Shown piece after piece: positions 26,301 to 41,300 of a stretch of 64,000 nucleotides of DNA. Each line of letters starts with the position of its first letter. Position 1 is the stretch's first letter. The DNA is taken from positions 17,553,352 through 17,617,351 of the forward strand of contig OX328104.1 of assembly GCA_946811185.2 (NCBI GenBank), written 5' to 3'. A program made the position numbers and the translations under genes. A model generated the notes under the pieces. The model saw only the letters and a list, made by a program, of their open reading frames with translations. It did no database searches and had not been told where the DNA came from. This DNA is from Hippopus hippopus (lineage: Eukaryota > Mollusca > Bivalvia > Cardiida > Cardiidae).

Positions 26301-29300
26301 TATATCCCACTGTTATCGCTCGATAGATTACCAAAAAGCATGAAATAATAGTAATTATCACTTAGAATATACATCTTGTGTTCTTTATCATCCTAGAAAC
26401 CATAACAGTAATCCTATATATAAAGATTGACTCACACAATGGCTCCAAGAACAGTTTTCAATGTGGTGTCAGCCCTCAGCTTGTTAAACTGTTCTTGTGA
26501 CTTTATCTGCCCATCACAGATCATACCCTTCAACATCTCAAGGCTGTCCTTATACTGAAATAGTGTAAAAAATTCTTTACCGGATAATTTCCAGTATCAA
26601 CAACCATAAAGAAAATGGCTTTTGAAAATATTGTGGGAAAAGGAGAAAATGCTGGTAATCAGCATTTTCTCCTTTTTCCACAATGTTTCTATCATGTTAA
26701 AGGCAAACTGCATTGAATTTATCAACTGGCGCAAATGCTTTGGATTGGACAAGTCACATTCTGTAATTTACTACAGAGTAAACACTTAACCAGCCTACAA
26801 AACTTAAGACTTGCCTATATGTATACGGCATAGGGTTTAAATGGTAAGATTTATATGGCCTGCAACATGCGAAAAGGGGCATTCGGACATTTGTGTAAAG
26901 TGTCGTCTCCGATCAGTCTGCGCAGTCCACGCAGGCTAATCCGAAACGACACTTTCCATTTTTATGTAATTTTCTGTTTTGGCCAAGTGTACTGTAGCAA
27001 AAAATCTAATGTAGTCGTAAAGTGCCATCTCGGATTAGCCTGTGCGACTGCGCAGGCTGATCAGAGATGACACTTTACGCAAATGTCCGAATGCCTCTTT
27101 TCGCGTGTTGCAAGCCATGTATGACTGGGTAGAAAACATTTGAGTCATGCTCTGTGAAAAGGGGGCTTAATGCATCTGCAAAAAGCATCAACTCAGGTCA
27201 GCCTGCGCAATCCTCTGACCTGGGTCAAAACTTTTTGCTAGTGTCAATTTTCTGCAGGTAAAAGGACCAATGTACCTCATGATTCAGTCAGTTGTTAGAC
27301 AAAATGGACTTTAGAGATCAATAACCATGTGATTACTTGCTTGATATCATGCATCAAGTAGATGCATTAAGCCCTCTTTTGCCAGGGCATGGTTTGTTTG
27401 TAACTAGCATTTTCTCATTTTCCCCCAGACTTTTTCAAAAGACTTCTTCCACATGGTCATAATACCATGGTTATAACTGTTTGGTAAAGAGCAAAACACT
27501 AGTAAGTGTACAATTAACAGTTGACATTTGTGCGCATTTAATTGATTTTCTGATGCTCACAAATAGGTTTATGACAAGTAAATGCCTTGTCATCTAAGTT
27601 GCAACATAAATGTAAATGCCTTGTCACCTATGTTGCAACATAAATGTGAATGCCTTGTCACCTATGTTACAACATAAATGTAAATGCCTTGTCACCTATG
27701 TTGCAACATAAATTTGAATGCCTTGTCACCTTTGTTACAACATAAATGTAAATGCCTTGTCACCTATGTTACAACATAAATGTAAATGCCTTGTCACCTA
27801 TGTTACAACATAAATGTAAATGCCTTGTCACCTATGTTGCAACATAAATGTGAATGCCTTTTCACCTATGTTGCAACAAGCGGAAAACTTTCACTGTCCA
27901 TTATTTCACAAAGAATTTAAAAGTATCCTGAACTCTTTCCCGAAAGACAAAATTTGAGAGAAAACCAAATTGAATGCACTGCAGATGACAAGTTCAATGT
28001 GGCTGAAAAGATGATTTTAGTCTAAGAAATGATAGAAAACATTGAGGGAAAAGAAGAAAATGCTGGTTACAATCATTTTGCCCTTTTTCCACAATGTTTG
28101 CATAAGTCTTGAGGAAAGATTGTTTGGTAAATGGTAAATTTGAGACATATTACGAAAATACAGCAGGCTATGAGAAAATATCATTACAGCATGCTTTTTT
28201 GGCATAGCTGAATGCGTTGGATTTTGACCTACTTTTTGGTACTGATACAGAATTAATAGATGGTAATTTGCAATTGGTAAAAAATGTGCACATGTTTATT
28301 CAGCGGGCCCCTGCTGGCAAATTTCTGGTACATTTATGAAACCAATATTAACAAGCGCTGCTACCACTAATCGATACCCCGCAGCCTTGATTCATACCAT
28401 AGCAAACTAATGTGGAAGAGAATGATTCTGTTCTTGTGCTGTTTGGAAATTTAATATTTTCATATGTGTTACCCAATACTACTTTTCAACAAAATGAAAA
28501 ACAGTGAGGAAAAAGAGGCAATTGCTCATGAGGTTACTTTTCATTATTTTACTTTATACTGAGCCACAAAAGAGTTTAAATATTCATATTCCAGTATCTC
28601 TTTGGATGTCTTTTATTTTCCATCTTTCTCAAAGATATTTCTTGTTTGTCCTTTGCCTTTACCCAGGATCTGAGATCTGCTTGCTAATCTTTCAAAAAGC
28701 AGGCTCAGCTGAATAAGCCATAAGCTGTTAATATGATATTTAAACTTGTGTATCTTTCAAACCTGAAGCACTTGTTTCGGGAGATCACTCCTTCCTCATT
28801 GCATAGCTTCTACCTATATAAAATCATTACCTAACAACTGTGTTAGGGAGAATTCTCTTTAGCTCAGGGTTACAGTATTGGTATTTTAAACCTCAATAAA
28901 CAAGGATCTTTTCCGCACGGGTTTGAATCACACCACGTGCGGTTTGTATTTTAGGTAAGCATTTGTTATGAACTTTCATGTTCGTATGATAGGGGCTTGT
29001 CCGAGATAGACCATTGAGCCATTTGTTGTCTAAATAATAGACTTACTGCCTAATAAGGCTTCCTGTCATCAAAATGATGGTATTTACCTTGGAAAGAGGG
29101 GGCATGTTACAGGATATCACTCCTTCCTTATTGCATAACTCCTTCCTATATAAAATCAATACCTAACAACTGTGTTAGGGAGAATTCTCTTTAGCTCAGG
29201 GTTACAGTATGGGTCTTTTAAACCTCAATAACGAGGATCTTTTCTGCACGGGTTCGAATCCCACCAGGTGCGGTTTGTATTTCAGCCATGCATTTGTTAT

Positions 29301-32300
29301 GCACTTCCATGTTCCTAAGAAACTTAAAAACTTCTTTATAATCAAGATATGCTACAAACACAATTTTAACATTTTCCTTTTTAAATTGTTCACCTCTAAG
29401 ATGACAATTTTCTACAGTGCTAAACCCAATTAATAGGTATTTACTGAAAATAGAAGGAAGCAAATGATTGAAAATAGAAGGAAGCAAATCATCTTTAACA
29501 ATATACTACTACAGAAATATCTTGAGTATACAACAAGAAAATTCCTTAAATATGAGCCATGCTCTGGCAAAAGGGGGCTAAATGCATCTCCGTGATGCAT
29601 GATACCAAGCCATTGATCACATGATCATTGACTTATAAAGTCCATTTCATCTAACAACCAACTGAATCTTGCAGTAAACTGGTCCTTGGAAATGCAGAAA
29701 ATTGACCAATAGCAGAAAGTTCTGGCCCAAGTCAGCCTGCTCCTATTGCGCAGGCTGACACTGGTTGATACTTTTTGCAATTGCATTAATCTAATCTTAA
29801 TCTACAGTGTCCTCAAAAGAAAGTTTGATCCTTATCTCCACTGCCTACAAAAACTTATTTATTCTTAACAAAACAACAAAATCTTAGACTTGTCCAAATT
29901 GAAAGTATTTGCATACAACCAATTAAATGTGACTAAAAATTCAAAATTGTTCTTGGCAGGGTAGGAAACATTGTGGGAAAAGGAGAAAATTCCATGTGGT
30001 AAATGTCAAATTTGTCTAATACACTAAGAAGATATAACTTACACCAGGCAAGCCTGTGGCTGCTACTGCTTCTTGTGTCACCTGTATAAAGAGAAAACAC
30101 TTCTAAAATTAAGATAATAAAGAGATAATATTTCTTTTTGAAAAGACTTAAGTTAAGTATGATTGTAGCAATACTTCAGGTTTTATGAAACTATCTCCTG
30201 CTTTTTTTTATTTACCAGTCAACAAAGGAAAGAAGATATAACTTACACCAGGTGATCCTGAGGCTTCTTTTGTTTTTTGTGTCACCTGAATAGAAAGATA
30301 ATAACAAAATATAAGAATATTAAAACAAGAGGGCCATTGGCCCTAAAGCAGTCACCTGAGAAAAGTGATCTAGGATTCATAAATTTGAAAAGATCCAAAT
30401 GGCCATGATATAAATCACATACAAAATGTATTCAAAGTGAATAATTGGATCAAAAGATTTGTCCTTGATTTAAAACCAGAAACAACCACAGTGATGTCTT
30501 TGATACCCTCCAGAGAATGAAATGCATTATCTACCCTCATTTTCTGTACAACCTTGAAACCATCAGGGGCAACATTTGGCATGAAGACACAAGAATGGTT
30601 ATAGTTTCATAAAATAAAGATGAAATTGGTCAAAAAACTGGATGAAAATAAGAAAAGATGTATCTTGAAGGAAAATTTCAACACATACCATGAAAGGGTT
30701 TTCATCTGGAAAGCCTGCTGCCATATCTCTGAGAAGGTAACCAATATACCTAGCAAATTCCTCAGACAAGCCTGTCAGTTGTTTTTGGTAATGTCCGTAC
30801 AAATCCAGAAACTCCTTCTGTGCAGATAATAGCTGTTCCTGTCTGTTAAACAAAGATTACACAATAATCAGTTTGTTCCATGCACAAGCAACGCTAATTA
30901 ATGTGCTCTGCATGAACTGTTACATTGTTTGCATAGTAATACAGCACACATAGAGGATATTTGTTTATTTCGGTGAAAGGTGGAAATTAAGTTCATCTCA
31001 TGAACATCATAGGTAATATTTTCAATTGTGGCTGCAGTGGAAATTTAGTTCATCTTGTGAACATCATCAGTAATATTTTCACTTGGGGCAGCCACAAGTG
31101 AAAATATTACATATGGTGTTCACAAGATAAAATAAATTTCGAACGTTCACCAAAAAAAACTAGAGCTGTCACTGAATGTGACTTAATACCCCCGCCAGCG
31201 CTTTGACAGAAAAAAGTGTCAAGTTCAAGGGCAGATAATTCCTCAACCAGAAGGAGTTGACAATTGAAAATTGCGTCTTGCAAACCTTCAATATATGATC
31301 AATATATGTGCAAAGTTTCAATACAATAGTAGCAAAACTGTAGGAGGAGTTTGCGACACAAAATTACTAGTATTTTGTACACAGAGGGACACACAGACGG
31401 ACACACAGACGGACGGATGGACGGATGGACAGGCTGATTCCAGTATATCCCCAAAACGTTCTATTTATTTCACGGCTCTAATCCCTTTATTTGTTGAGAT
31501 TTTCATCAAAACCCAGCACAGTTGTTTTCAGTAATTCCCTGTGGCATGCCCCTTCCACGTAGCAGCACATTACAATATTACGTAAAGCACGAGAAGTGTA
31601 GGGTAAATGCACGTAAATTCCATCATATTTCTGTCTTGTTAAATGGCAGGCGCTGTTTACCTAGGTAACTAGCGCACGGGAACTGCTATTTCACACAATT
31701 GAAGAGTTAAAAAATATTAAATCAGTATTTTCTCTGGTCATAACCATGAAATATCAAACCATATGCCACCATTATTTCTTGATATACCACAGAAAAGCAT
31801 GAAATAAAGATAAAAATACAAACTTTTTATTCATATAAACTCTTTACTGAACGACAAAACATAAAACCTGTCCAAACTCAAAGCATTTACAGATGACAAA
31901 CTAAATGTTGCAAAAATTAGGAAATCTTTCTTTTAAAATATTGTGGGAAAAGGAGAAAATGCTGGTAACCAGCATTTTCTCCTTTTCCCACAATGTTTTC
32001 AAAAGTCCTTTACTTGGGGTTGTTAAAACTTGGGATTGAGTGATAAAGGATTAAAGCTTCATTGCACTGTATCAGAAATATTTCTGTTCATTCCTGGCAA
32101 ATGCTAACATGCCCATTATCTCAATAATTTTGACCACAGAATACTTATCTAACCAATATCCTGTGCTCTGTTGACTCAGGAAAAGAAAGCTTTCAAAAAC
32201 ATTGTGGGAAAAAGAAAAAGATAGTTATCAGAAATTAATTTTAAAACTTGGTAAAAAGTTGTCAAGTTGCTCCATCTTTTGTTTAGTTTTTACTACTTTT

Positions 32301-35300
32301 AACCCTTTAACAAACGATCCCGGGTTTTCACGACTCTTGGAAAGAAGGCTTTTGAAAACATTGAGGGAAAAGCAGAAAATGCTGATTACCAGCATTTTCT
32401 CCTTTTTCCACAATGTTTTCTACCCAATCAAAGACAGAAATCATCATCTTAGCCACATTTAAATTGTCGTCTGCAAATGCTTTCAATTTGGGCAAGTCTA
32501 AAATTTTAAATAATAATTACATTTAAAGATAATAATAAAAATAATAATAATAAACAATGATTTCCATAATTTTAAATGTTATAATTTAAATTTAAATACA
32601 TTTTAACACCTGTATTTTTTTTTACTTTTGGCTGCCACTAGGTCTTTAATTCTTTCACAACTGAATTAAAAAACTGCATTTTCTAACAGGCTAAAGAACA
32701 CTGCCTCTACAAGATCAAGAGACAGTTTAGTTGTAATCTAGAATATAGCAGTGGGCAATGTAGATCAGAGGTCAGACTGCACGTTTTGTGCAGTCTGACC
32801 TTGATCTACACTGTCCACAAAAGCTTCTGGTATCGTCTATGGCATGGAAAGAGTTAAGCAGTCTCTTTCTCATCTGGATATGAGTTAACTCTTTACCAAA
32901 CGACAAAATTTTAGACCTATCCAAATTGAAAGCATTTGCAGACGACAAAGTAAATGTGACTCAGAAACTAAATTTTCTATTTGAAAGTGTAGAAAACACT
33001 GTGGGAAAAGAAGAAAATGCTGGTTACCAGCATTTTCTCCTTTTCCGACAATGTTTTCAAAAGCCTTCTCCCTCAGGGTCGTTAAAACTCGGGATTGTGT
33101 GGTAAAGAGTTAAGGGAAACTGTGTACTTACTCCAAACATTTAAAAAGGTACGCTATGGCATCATGAAGAAAATCAGCATACACCCTCTCTTCCGTGTCT
33201 TTTTCTATGGAAGGATCATAACAAAATGTTATCTTCATTTTGGAGAAAACATCTGCCAGCTGCGTCTTGTCTAGTGTCTGAAATATAGGATGAATGTTAC
33301 ATTATCTATCTTCACAAGCCAAGACCTCCTTTATTCATCCTTAGCTAGTTACTAAGATTGTCTCCTTTTCTCACAATGTTTTCAAAATCCTTTTTCCTTC
33401 TGGCCCTTAAAAAAAAGAAGAGGATTAACAAAAGAGCAATATTTACTTAACCTTTACATTAAACCAAGTGGACATTTTCAGTCAAAAAGTAAAACCCATA
33501 TGATTTTAATTTCATGGTTGCTTCTATCTATAAAGATTAAGCAAAGCAGACAGTATAGATTAGAGGTCAGGCTGCATGTTTTGTGCAGCCTGATCTTGAT
33601 CTACACTGGCTGCAAAGGCAAATATAGTTGTGAAACGTGCTTTCAGGGTTAAACCTTCTCATGTAACAAACCAATCAAGCTGATTTTCAGGTATGCACAT
33701 GATTTTGTCATGTACTGTTTACGTGGAAATTTTTGCAACGTGGAAATGTTTGCGATTTCGCAAATTTGAAAAATTCGTAAACATTTCTGTTTACGTATTT
33801 TACCACAAGTATACCAACAAATAGCGAGTGTCTTGAATTTGCAAACCATTCCGTTTGCAAAATGTCCAACAAGCATATATATCCATGTATAGAGTAACAG
33901 GAACTTTGATTGGTTCATGGTGAAACAAAAATCATATGAGAGAAACATTATGACAGATGGAAGAATTTAAACTCGGGACTCTCTTGGACAACACATTCTG
34001 AGTTTTATTGGTACTGCTGACTAAAAGTAAGCATAAAAAATTATCATCAGTAACCTGGAGAATGCTAAATAAATACATGTAAATTTAAATAAACTTTTTA
34101 AGGCAGTAAGGGAGGACCCAAACATTGCAAAAATTTGATCTTCCATTACTGACTGAAAATGTTGTTTTAACCCTTTACCACACGATCCACAGTTTTAACG
34201 ACCCTCAGAAGGAAAGCTTTTGAAAACATTGTGGAAAAAGGAGAAAATGCTGGTTGTCAGCATTTCCTCCTTTTCCAACAATGTTTTCTACCTGTGCATA
34301 AATAAATTTCAATTTTGAAGTCACATTTATTTTGTTGTCTGTAAGTGCTTTCAATTTGTGCAAGTCTAAAATGTTGTCCTAGGGTAGAGAGTTAACTGGA
34401 ACATTATCCACTATACTGCCTTACACAACTGTAGCTACTTTCCTGGATAGTGTAGATCAAGATCAGACCGTACTGTATATGCATTCTGATTTTGGATCAG
34501 TGATGGCCACTATATGTATATATTCTGGCCGAACTAAAGCCATGAAATTGCAATATTTGGGATTGTTTTCCTTTGGTTGATAATGTCTGTTTGGTTTTCT
34601 GGTACTCTAAGGTTACTATTACTTTATTTCACACTATATCATACAAATTTGAGATAAGTTGGCCACATTTTAATAGTCTGATCTTAATTTGCAGTGTCTG
34701 CAGCTGCACATAATGTTTGTGCTTAGCATGGTATCAATTAACTATTTACAAAACAAAAGGATTTTAAACTCGACCAATTTGTTATAATTTACAGACAACA
34801 AATACAGTGTAGATCCAAATATTATTTCTGTCATTGAAATGGTAGAAAACATTAATGGAAAAGTATAAAATACTGGTAACCAGCATTTTCTCCATTTCCC
34901 ATGATATTTTCAAAAGCCTTTTTCTTCAGAGTTATTAAAATCAGTGATCATGCGGTAAAGGGTTAACATTTTAAAATTCAGAGCAAAAATTCAGGGTGAG
35001 GCATCTCAAGATCAGACAGAAAAAATCTGCAGTTGGATCTCTGACCAATACTGTCCAATATTTCATGAGACACTATGGCCATGGTACAGCTTTAAAATTT
35101 TAACCCTTATTGAACAATCCTCTGAAGCAAGATGGCTTTTGAAAATATTGTGGGAAAGGGAAAAATGCTGGTCATAAGCATTTTCTCAAGTGCCCAAAAT
35201 GTTTTGTACCATTTGAGCTTCACAGAATTTGTTGTCTGCTGATTTGGTTGAGTCTAATACTTTACTGTTTGGCGAAAGGTTAAGACAATGTATTAGCCCT

Positions 35301-38300
35301 TTACCACACATTCTCGAGATTTAACGGCCCCGAGGATGAAACTTTCCAAAAACATTGCTGGAAAAGGAGAAAATGCTGGTAACAACCAGCATTTTCTCCT
35401 TTTCTCACAATGTTTTCAACTCTATCAAAGACAGAAATCATCATTTTAACAACATGCTTTTATTTTGATTCAGTCTAAACTTTTGTTGGTCGGTAAAAAA
35501 TTAAGTTGTTTTTTCCCAGATAGAGGTCCAAGTTTTAACCTTTATCAAGACAGCAAAATCTACATTTGTCTTGATTTAAAGCAATTGCAGACAACAAATT
35601 AAAAGTTTGCTCAAATGATGAGATTATTTTTCTTTAAATGGTACAAAAACCTTGTGGAAAAAGGAGAAAATGCTGGTTACCAGCATTTTCTCCTTAGTCC
35701 ATAATGTTTTCAAAAGCCTTTTTCTTCAGGGTCATTAAAGCTCTCTGTTGATCGGTAAAAGGTTAATGCCTCTGATAGGCATTCATCTGACCTTCAAATG
35801 TTCCTCAAATAGGTTCCTGTGCAATTCCGACATCAACTCTGTTTGGCCAGAGCTTGGTCCCCCTCTCAGCAAGGCTAACCATGTATCCAGGTAGATCTTG
35901 CCAAATTCCTTCATAGCCTTCTCATCTTCATCAAATTCTCTTAAATTGTTTATAAAAGAAATCAGATGGTTAGTTTTCTCCTATTTAAAAAGACATTTTT
36001 CAATCACAAATAGGCTTAGGATCAAGGGAAGGAGCGAAGCCAAGCAATCTCCCACCTCCTCTCTGCAATACTTTTTGACACTGAAACTAAAGTCTATTTT
36101 CATCCCTCAAATCTCAAATATCTCTTTTCATTTTAAGTGAACTAAAATTCTCCTTTTCTGTGTGTGAATATGTCCTAAATGTAAAAATCTACTGGCCAAC
36201 AAAATTTTAGATTCTTCTTTATTGGAAGCATTATGCAGATGACAACGTAAAAGATGATAAAATGATGGGAGCTTTAAACGGCTTTCTACAAAAGAGCTGA
36301 AAACATTGAAGTAAATGGAGAAAATGCCGGTTGCAAGCATTTTCACTCTTTTAGAAAATCTTTCCACTTCTATCTTTCTAAAAGTTGCTTTATAAATGTT
36401 TCCTATTTTGTACAGTCTGACCCTAATTAAAATATACAATATTCACAAAAAGCACCTAAGGTCATGATCAGCATCTCCAAAGTTAATCCTTTACCACACA
36501 CTACCGTATTTTAAATTTTCACACACTGTTCATAAAAGGCTTTTGAATGCATTGTGGGAAAAGGAAAAAATACATGTACTGGTTAACAAGCATTTTCTCC
36601 ACATACCACCATCTTTTCTGTACTTTGAGAGATGTATCTTTTCACCTGAGTCACATTTAACTCTTTACCACACAATCCCGACTTTTAATGACCCTGAGAA
36701 AGAAGCCTTCTGAAAACATTGTGGGAAAAGGAGAAAATGCTGGTAACCAGCATTTTCTCCTTTCCCCACAATGTTTTCTTCCCTTCCCAAAACAAATTTC
36801 AAATTTTCAGTCACTTTTATTTTGTCGTCTGCAAATGCTTTCCATTTGGACCAGTCTAAAATTGTGTCGTTTGGTAATGAGTTAAATGCCTTCAAAATGA
36901 CTGGGTTCAAAACTTAGTCATATGGTAAAGAGTTCACCACTCTTAAAACTTTTAAAATGATTTAAAAAATTGCATATGGCATCTGTTATTGACAAAAGTC
37001 TTCGTGAGTTGGCACATAACCTAATTCATTTAGCTGGAATATGCAAAAACTTAACACTTGTACATAGATAACTATGACGCTTGAGGATAAATCACCATTC
37101 TAAACATCTTTGCAATATACCATTTGCATCAAAATATTTCAAATTAAAATTGTAGGAGCTTGAGACAGCACCACTATCAAGTTGGCAAATGCAATGTTCA
37201 AGCAAAAGTTTGTACAATTTTTAGATCACATTGCAAAAAGTTCGAAGTTTTTCAAATGTCTTAATGGAGATCATATCTGAAATGACTTATCATAAAGATA
37301 AATAGAGATTCAAATTTTTCTTACCCTACAAGCCTTGTTAAAACATTGATGGCAGATAAAGCAGCCCAGTATCCTCCAGAATGACGCTCTGGAAATTTAG
37401 CCACTCCAACTTTGTCCATATAAGCTTTGAACCCATCCTGAAAAAAACAAACATTAACTCTTTGTCAAATGAAAAATTTCAAACAGAAGGTTCAAGAGGA
37501 AATTTTATGTCAAGTATGTTAACTACATCTTAAAACCAAGCAGGAATAAGTTCTATATGTGTCATAGTTGCTTTCCTGCATAAAAATAGGTAGACCTTGC
37601 TAAATATTTAGCAGTTTTAGTGTTCACATAAGTTGTTTCACGTTCTATGTGTTCCAGTTTCTGTGTTCAATGGTCAGGTACGTGAAAAGTGATTGTACTG
37701 TGAAAACGGCAAGTTGTAAAATGACCCCATTCACGTTTTCCATTTAAGTTTAGGTTAATGAATGTTAAAATACATTTAAAAATACAGCAACTTTTATTTT
37801 CTATCATTTTCTATCATAAAAATGCTCTTTTAACTGACTTTGACTGTAAAACTCTCTGCCAGACAAACAAGTTTAGATATACCCAAACCAAAAATTTATA
37901 GAGAACAAAAAAATTTTGCTCAAAGGGTGATATCTATCTTTAAAGCTAAAAAACATTGTGGGAAAAGAAGAAAATACTGATTATCAGCATTTTCTCCCTT
38001 TCCAACAATGTTTTCAAAAGCCCTCTTTCTCTGTGTAGTTAAAAATGGAAAGTTTTAGTAGAGGTTTACACGAACATTTTTTGTCATAACAATGTATCTA
38101 CCTTGACTTCGTCAATCTGAGGATTGTCCGATACTTCTCTCTCAATGTCAATTAGCTGATTTCCAGCCTCATTACCATCTTCTTCAGAAAGTTTGAGAAA
38201 GTTTATACTTCTTATAAAGTCACCCACTCTCTTCTTCCCTGTAAAAATACGGAAATATGTTTGTGACATTGGAACAAAGCTGTAATTGAAAGCTATGAAG

Positions 38301-41300
38301 TTTGAATTAAAACATTTAAGCCTCCCACAAAGAAATCTTGTGTTTTAACGCACTAACAAGGGAGGCTTTTGAAAATATAGTGGGAAAAGAAGAAAAAGCT
38401 ACCAGAATTTTCTTTTTTAATGAAATATTTCCTTTCTTTGTTTGTCAGGTATTTGAAACTAGTTTTCAATATTTTTTCAGTTAATGTGCTGGCCAGTACA
38501 CCTATCCATGCTTTCCTTGAGTTTCTTTTACAAGGATCAATACTCACCAGCCATTCTTAAGAATATTCTTAGTCTTATTCTCTAGAATTTTCTAAATTTA
38601 AAAGTAACACAAGTTCTGACTGCTTAACCCATAAAGGCTGGAACCGAATTAAGTTGTTTTGGCAAGACAGTGTAGATCAAGATCAGACTGCACAGAACGT
38701 GTAGTCTGATCTTGGATCTGCACTGTCCGCTACTTTGTTACATATTCTGGCCATAACAACAATGAAAAATTGATACTGCAGATTCTTTTCATAATTGAAA
38801 CGGTCCATTATATTAATTCAGCACTGTAAGTGTTGAACTAAATGGTTTAACCCTTTACCACACAATGACGCCTTTTGACGCCCCTAAAAAAGAGGCCTTT
38901 TGAAAACATTGTGGGAAAAGGAGAAAATGCTGGTAACCAGCATTTTCTCCTTTTCCCATAAAGTTTTCTACCCTATCAAAGAAAAGTTGCGTCATTTGAG
39001 CCACTATGAAATTGTCGTCTACAAATGCTTTCAATTTGGATAGGTCTAAAATTTTGCCGTGTGGTAAAGGGTTAACTCTACCAAACAACAAAATTTTACA
39101 CTGGCCAAAATTGAGAGTGCTTGCAGATGACAAAATTAAATGTTAGTAGAAAATTGAACTTTGTTAAAGGAAGGGAAAAAAACATTGTGGGCAGAGGAGA
39201 AAATGCTGGTTACCAGCATTTTCTCCTTTTCACACAATGTTTTCAAAAGGCTTCTTACTCAGGGTCGGGATTGTCGGGATTGTGTAGTAAAGGGTTAATC
39301 AATCATAAGTTCCTTTATTTCCTAAGTCTGGTATCAACACTTATGATGAAATTGAGAATGGTTAGTTTATATGGACTTAGTCCTTATCACAATATCCTTC
39401 CCAAGCCACTGGCTGCTTTCCCACATAACTATCATCAAAACAATGATTAGCTTAATTTTTTCTACCCAGCTTAACTCTTTACCAAACGACAAAAGTTCAG
39501 ACTTGTACAAACTGAATTTAACGCATTTGCAGACAACAAAATAAATGCGACTTAAATATTGACATATGTTTGTTGAAAGATAGAAAATATTGTGGGAAAA
39601 GGAGAAAAATGCTGGTTACCAGCATTTTCTCCTTTTTCCACAATGTTTTCAAAGTTTTTCTTCTTCAGGAATACCTGAACCACATTTTATAATTCACTAC
39701 ACAATCCTGAGTTTTGACGACCCTGTGAAATAAGACTTTTGAAAACATTGTGGGAAAAGGAGAAAATGCTGGTAACCAGTGTTTTCTCAGTTTTCCACTA
39801 TGATTTTTACCCTTTCAGAAACAAAAACTTTCATTTGAGAATTGAGTTACATTTAATTTGTTGCCTGAATAAAAATTATACTTTCAATTGGGACCATTCT
39901 AAAATTTAGGTGTGTGGCAGGCAATGCCTTCAACTTGGCCAAATTTAAGTTTTTCTTGCCTGGTGAAGAGTTAAAAAGAAGGAGCATATAGCGTGCAAAA
40001 AGTACACGCAAATAGTGTACGTCAAAGTTCCGACTGTACGTTTGGTGTAATCAACAGGAAAAATAACATGTAGCCCAGGTTGCCCTTGTGGCCCATGATT
40101 CAAAAAGGGTTGAAAATCAATTGAAGTTTGCCAATATGGAAAAGAATCACTGAGTAAACACAAGGAATGTTCAATAAACTCACGTTGAATGTAAACCGTC
40201 AAAACTATGTGCTTTATAAAACAGAACATAACCCATTAACCCTTTACCAAGCAATCTGGAGTTTTAATGACCCATAAAAAAGCCTGGGAAAAGGAGAAAA
40301 TGCTGGTCACCAGCATTTTCTCCTTTTTCCCACAATGATTTCTACCCTATCAAAGACAGAAGTCATCTTTTGAGCTACAATTAATTTGTCGTCTTCAAAT
40401 GCTTTCTATATTGGTCGAGTCAAAAATTTTGTCATTTTGTAAAGAGTTAACCTTTTACAACTGAATCCCTCGTTTTGTTTCCTCTGGAGAAAATTTCTTT
40501 GGATAACATTGTGGGAAAAGGAAAAAATGCTAGTAACCCTTACTTTCCTTCTTTTTTCGCAATGACTTCTTCCCCACCAATCATAGACTCCATGAACTCA
40601 TGGATAGGTGCACTAATGATCGTTATTTTGGAAACCATGTTGAAAACGACATTTAGCACCAACTAACCCCTCCCCCTCTCCATAACAAAAGCAAACATTT
40701 GGTTTTGGTCAACAACGTAGTACAAATAAACACAGATCAAGATCAACTAAGATGAATGCCCTAACTTCTATCACCCCTCGTTTTAAAATTTAGAGATGCC
40801 GAAAAGAAGTCAGTAACGGAATTATGCAGACGATACATCCTGAAGCATTCGGCACACCTCGGGTGATGTAGGTACGGAATCGGCCGAGTTGTGACGAGTG
40901 ATCCTGAAACTGATCGAGTGCTAAGAAATAGGAAACGCACCACCAAATTTTCTCACCCGACTCGTAAAATAACATTTCAACCCTTAACCAAACAATCCCA
41001 ACTTTTAACGACCCAAGGAAAAAGGGATTTTAACGACCCAAGGAAAAGGGGATTTGAAAACATTATTGGAAAAGGAGAAAATGCTGATAACCAGCATTTT
41101 CGCCTTTAACCATATGTTTTCTGCCCTGTCACAGACAAATCTCACCATCTAATTTGTCGTCTGCAAATGCTTTCAGTTTGAACAGGGATCTTATATACAG
41201 TGTATATACGATCCCTGGTTTGAACTATTCTAAAATTTAATCGTTTGGTAAAGACTTAAACACGATTACCTAGCAATCTAGATATATATCTGTAACTTTT

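Noticed and set aside
27575..27885. CRISPR-like or protein-repeat reading of the 34-bp array
   Set aside because: The units are contiguous without spacers. The period of 34 is not a multiple of three, so it cannot encode a repeat in one frame.
28780..29315. Functional tRNA genes
   Set aside because: Box A/B-like motifs are present, but the cloverleaf arms do not pair well and the sequences continue into SINE bodies present as a duplicated pair.
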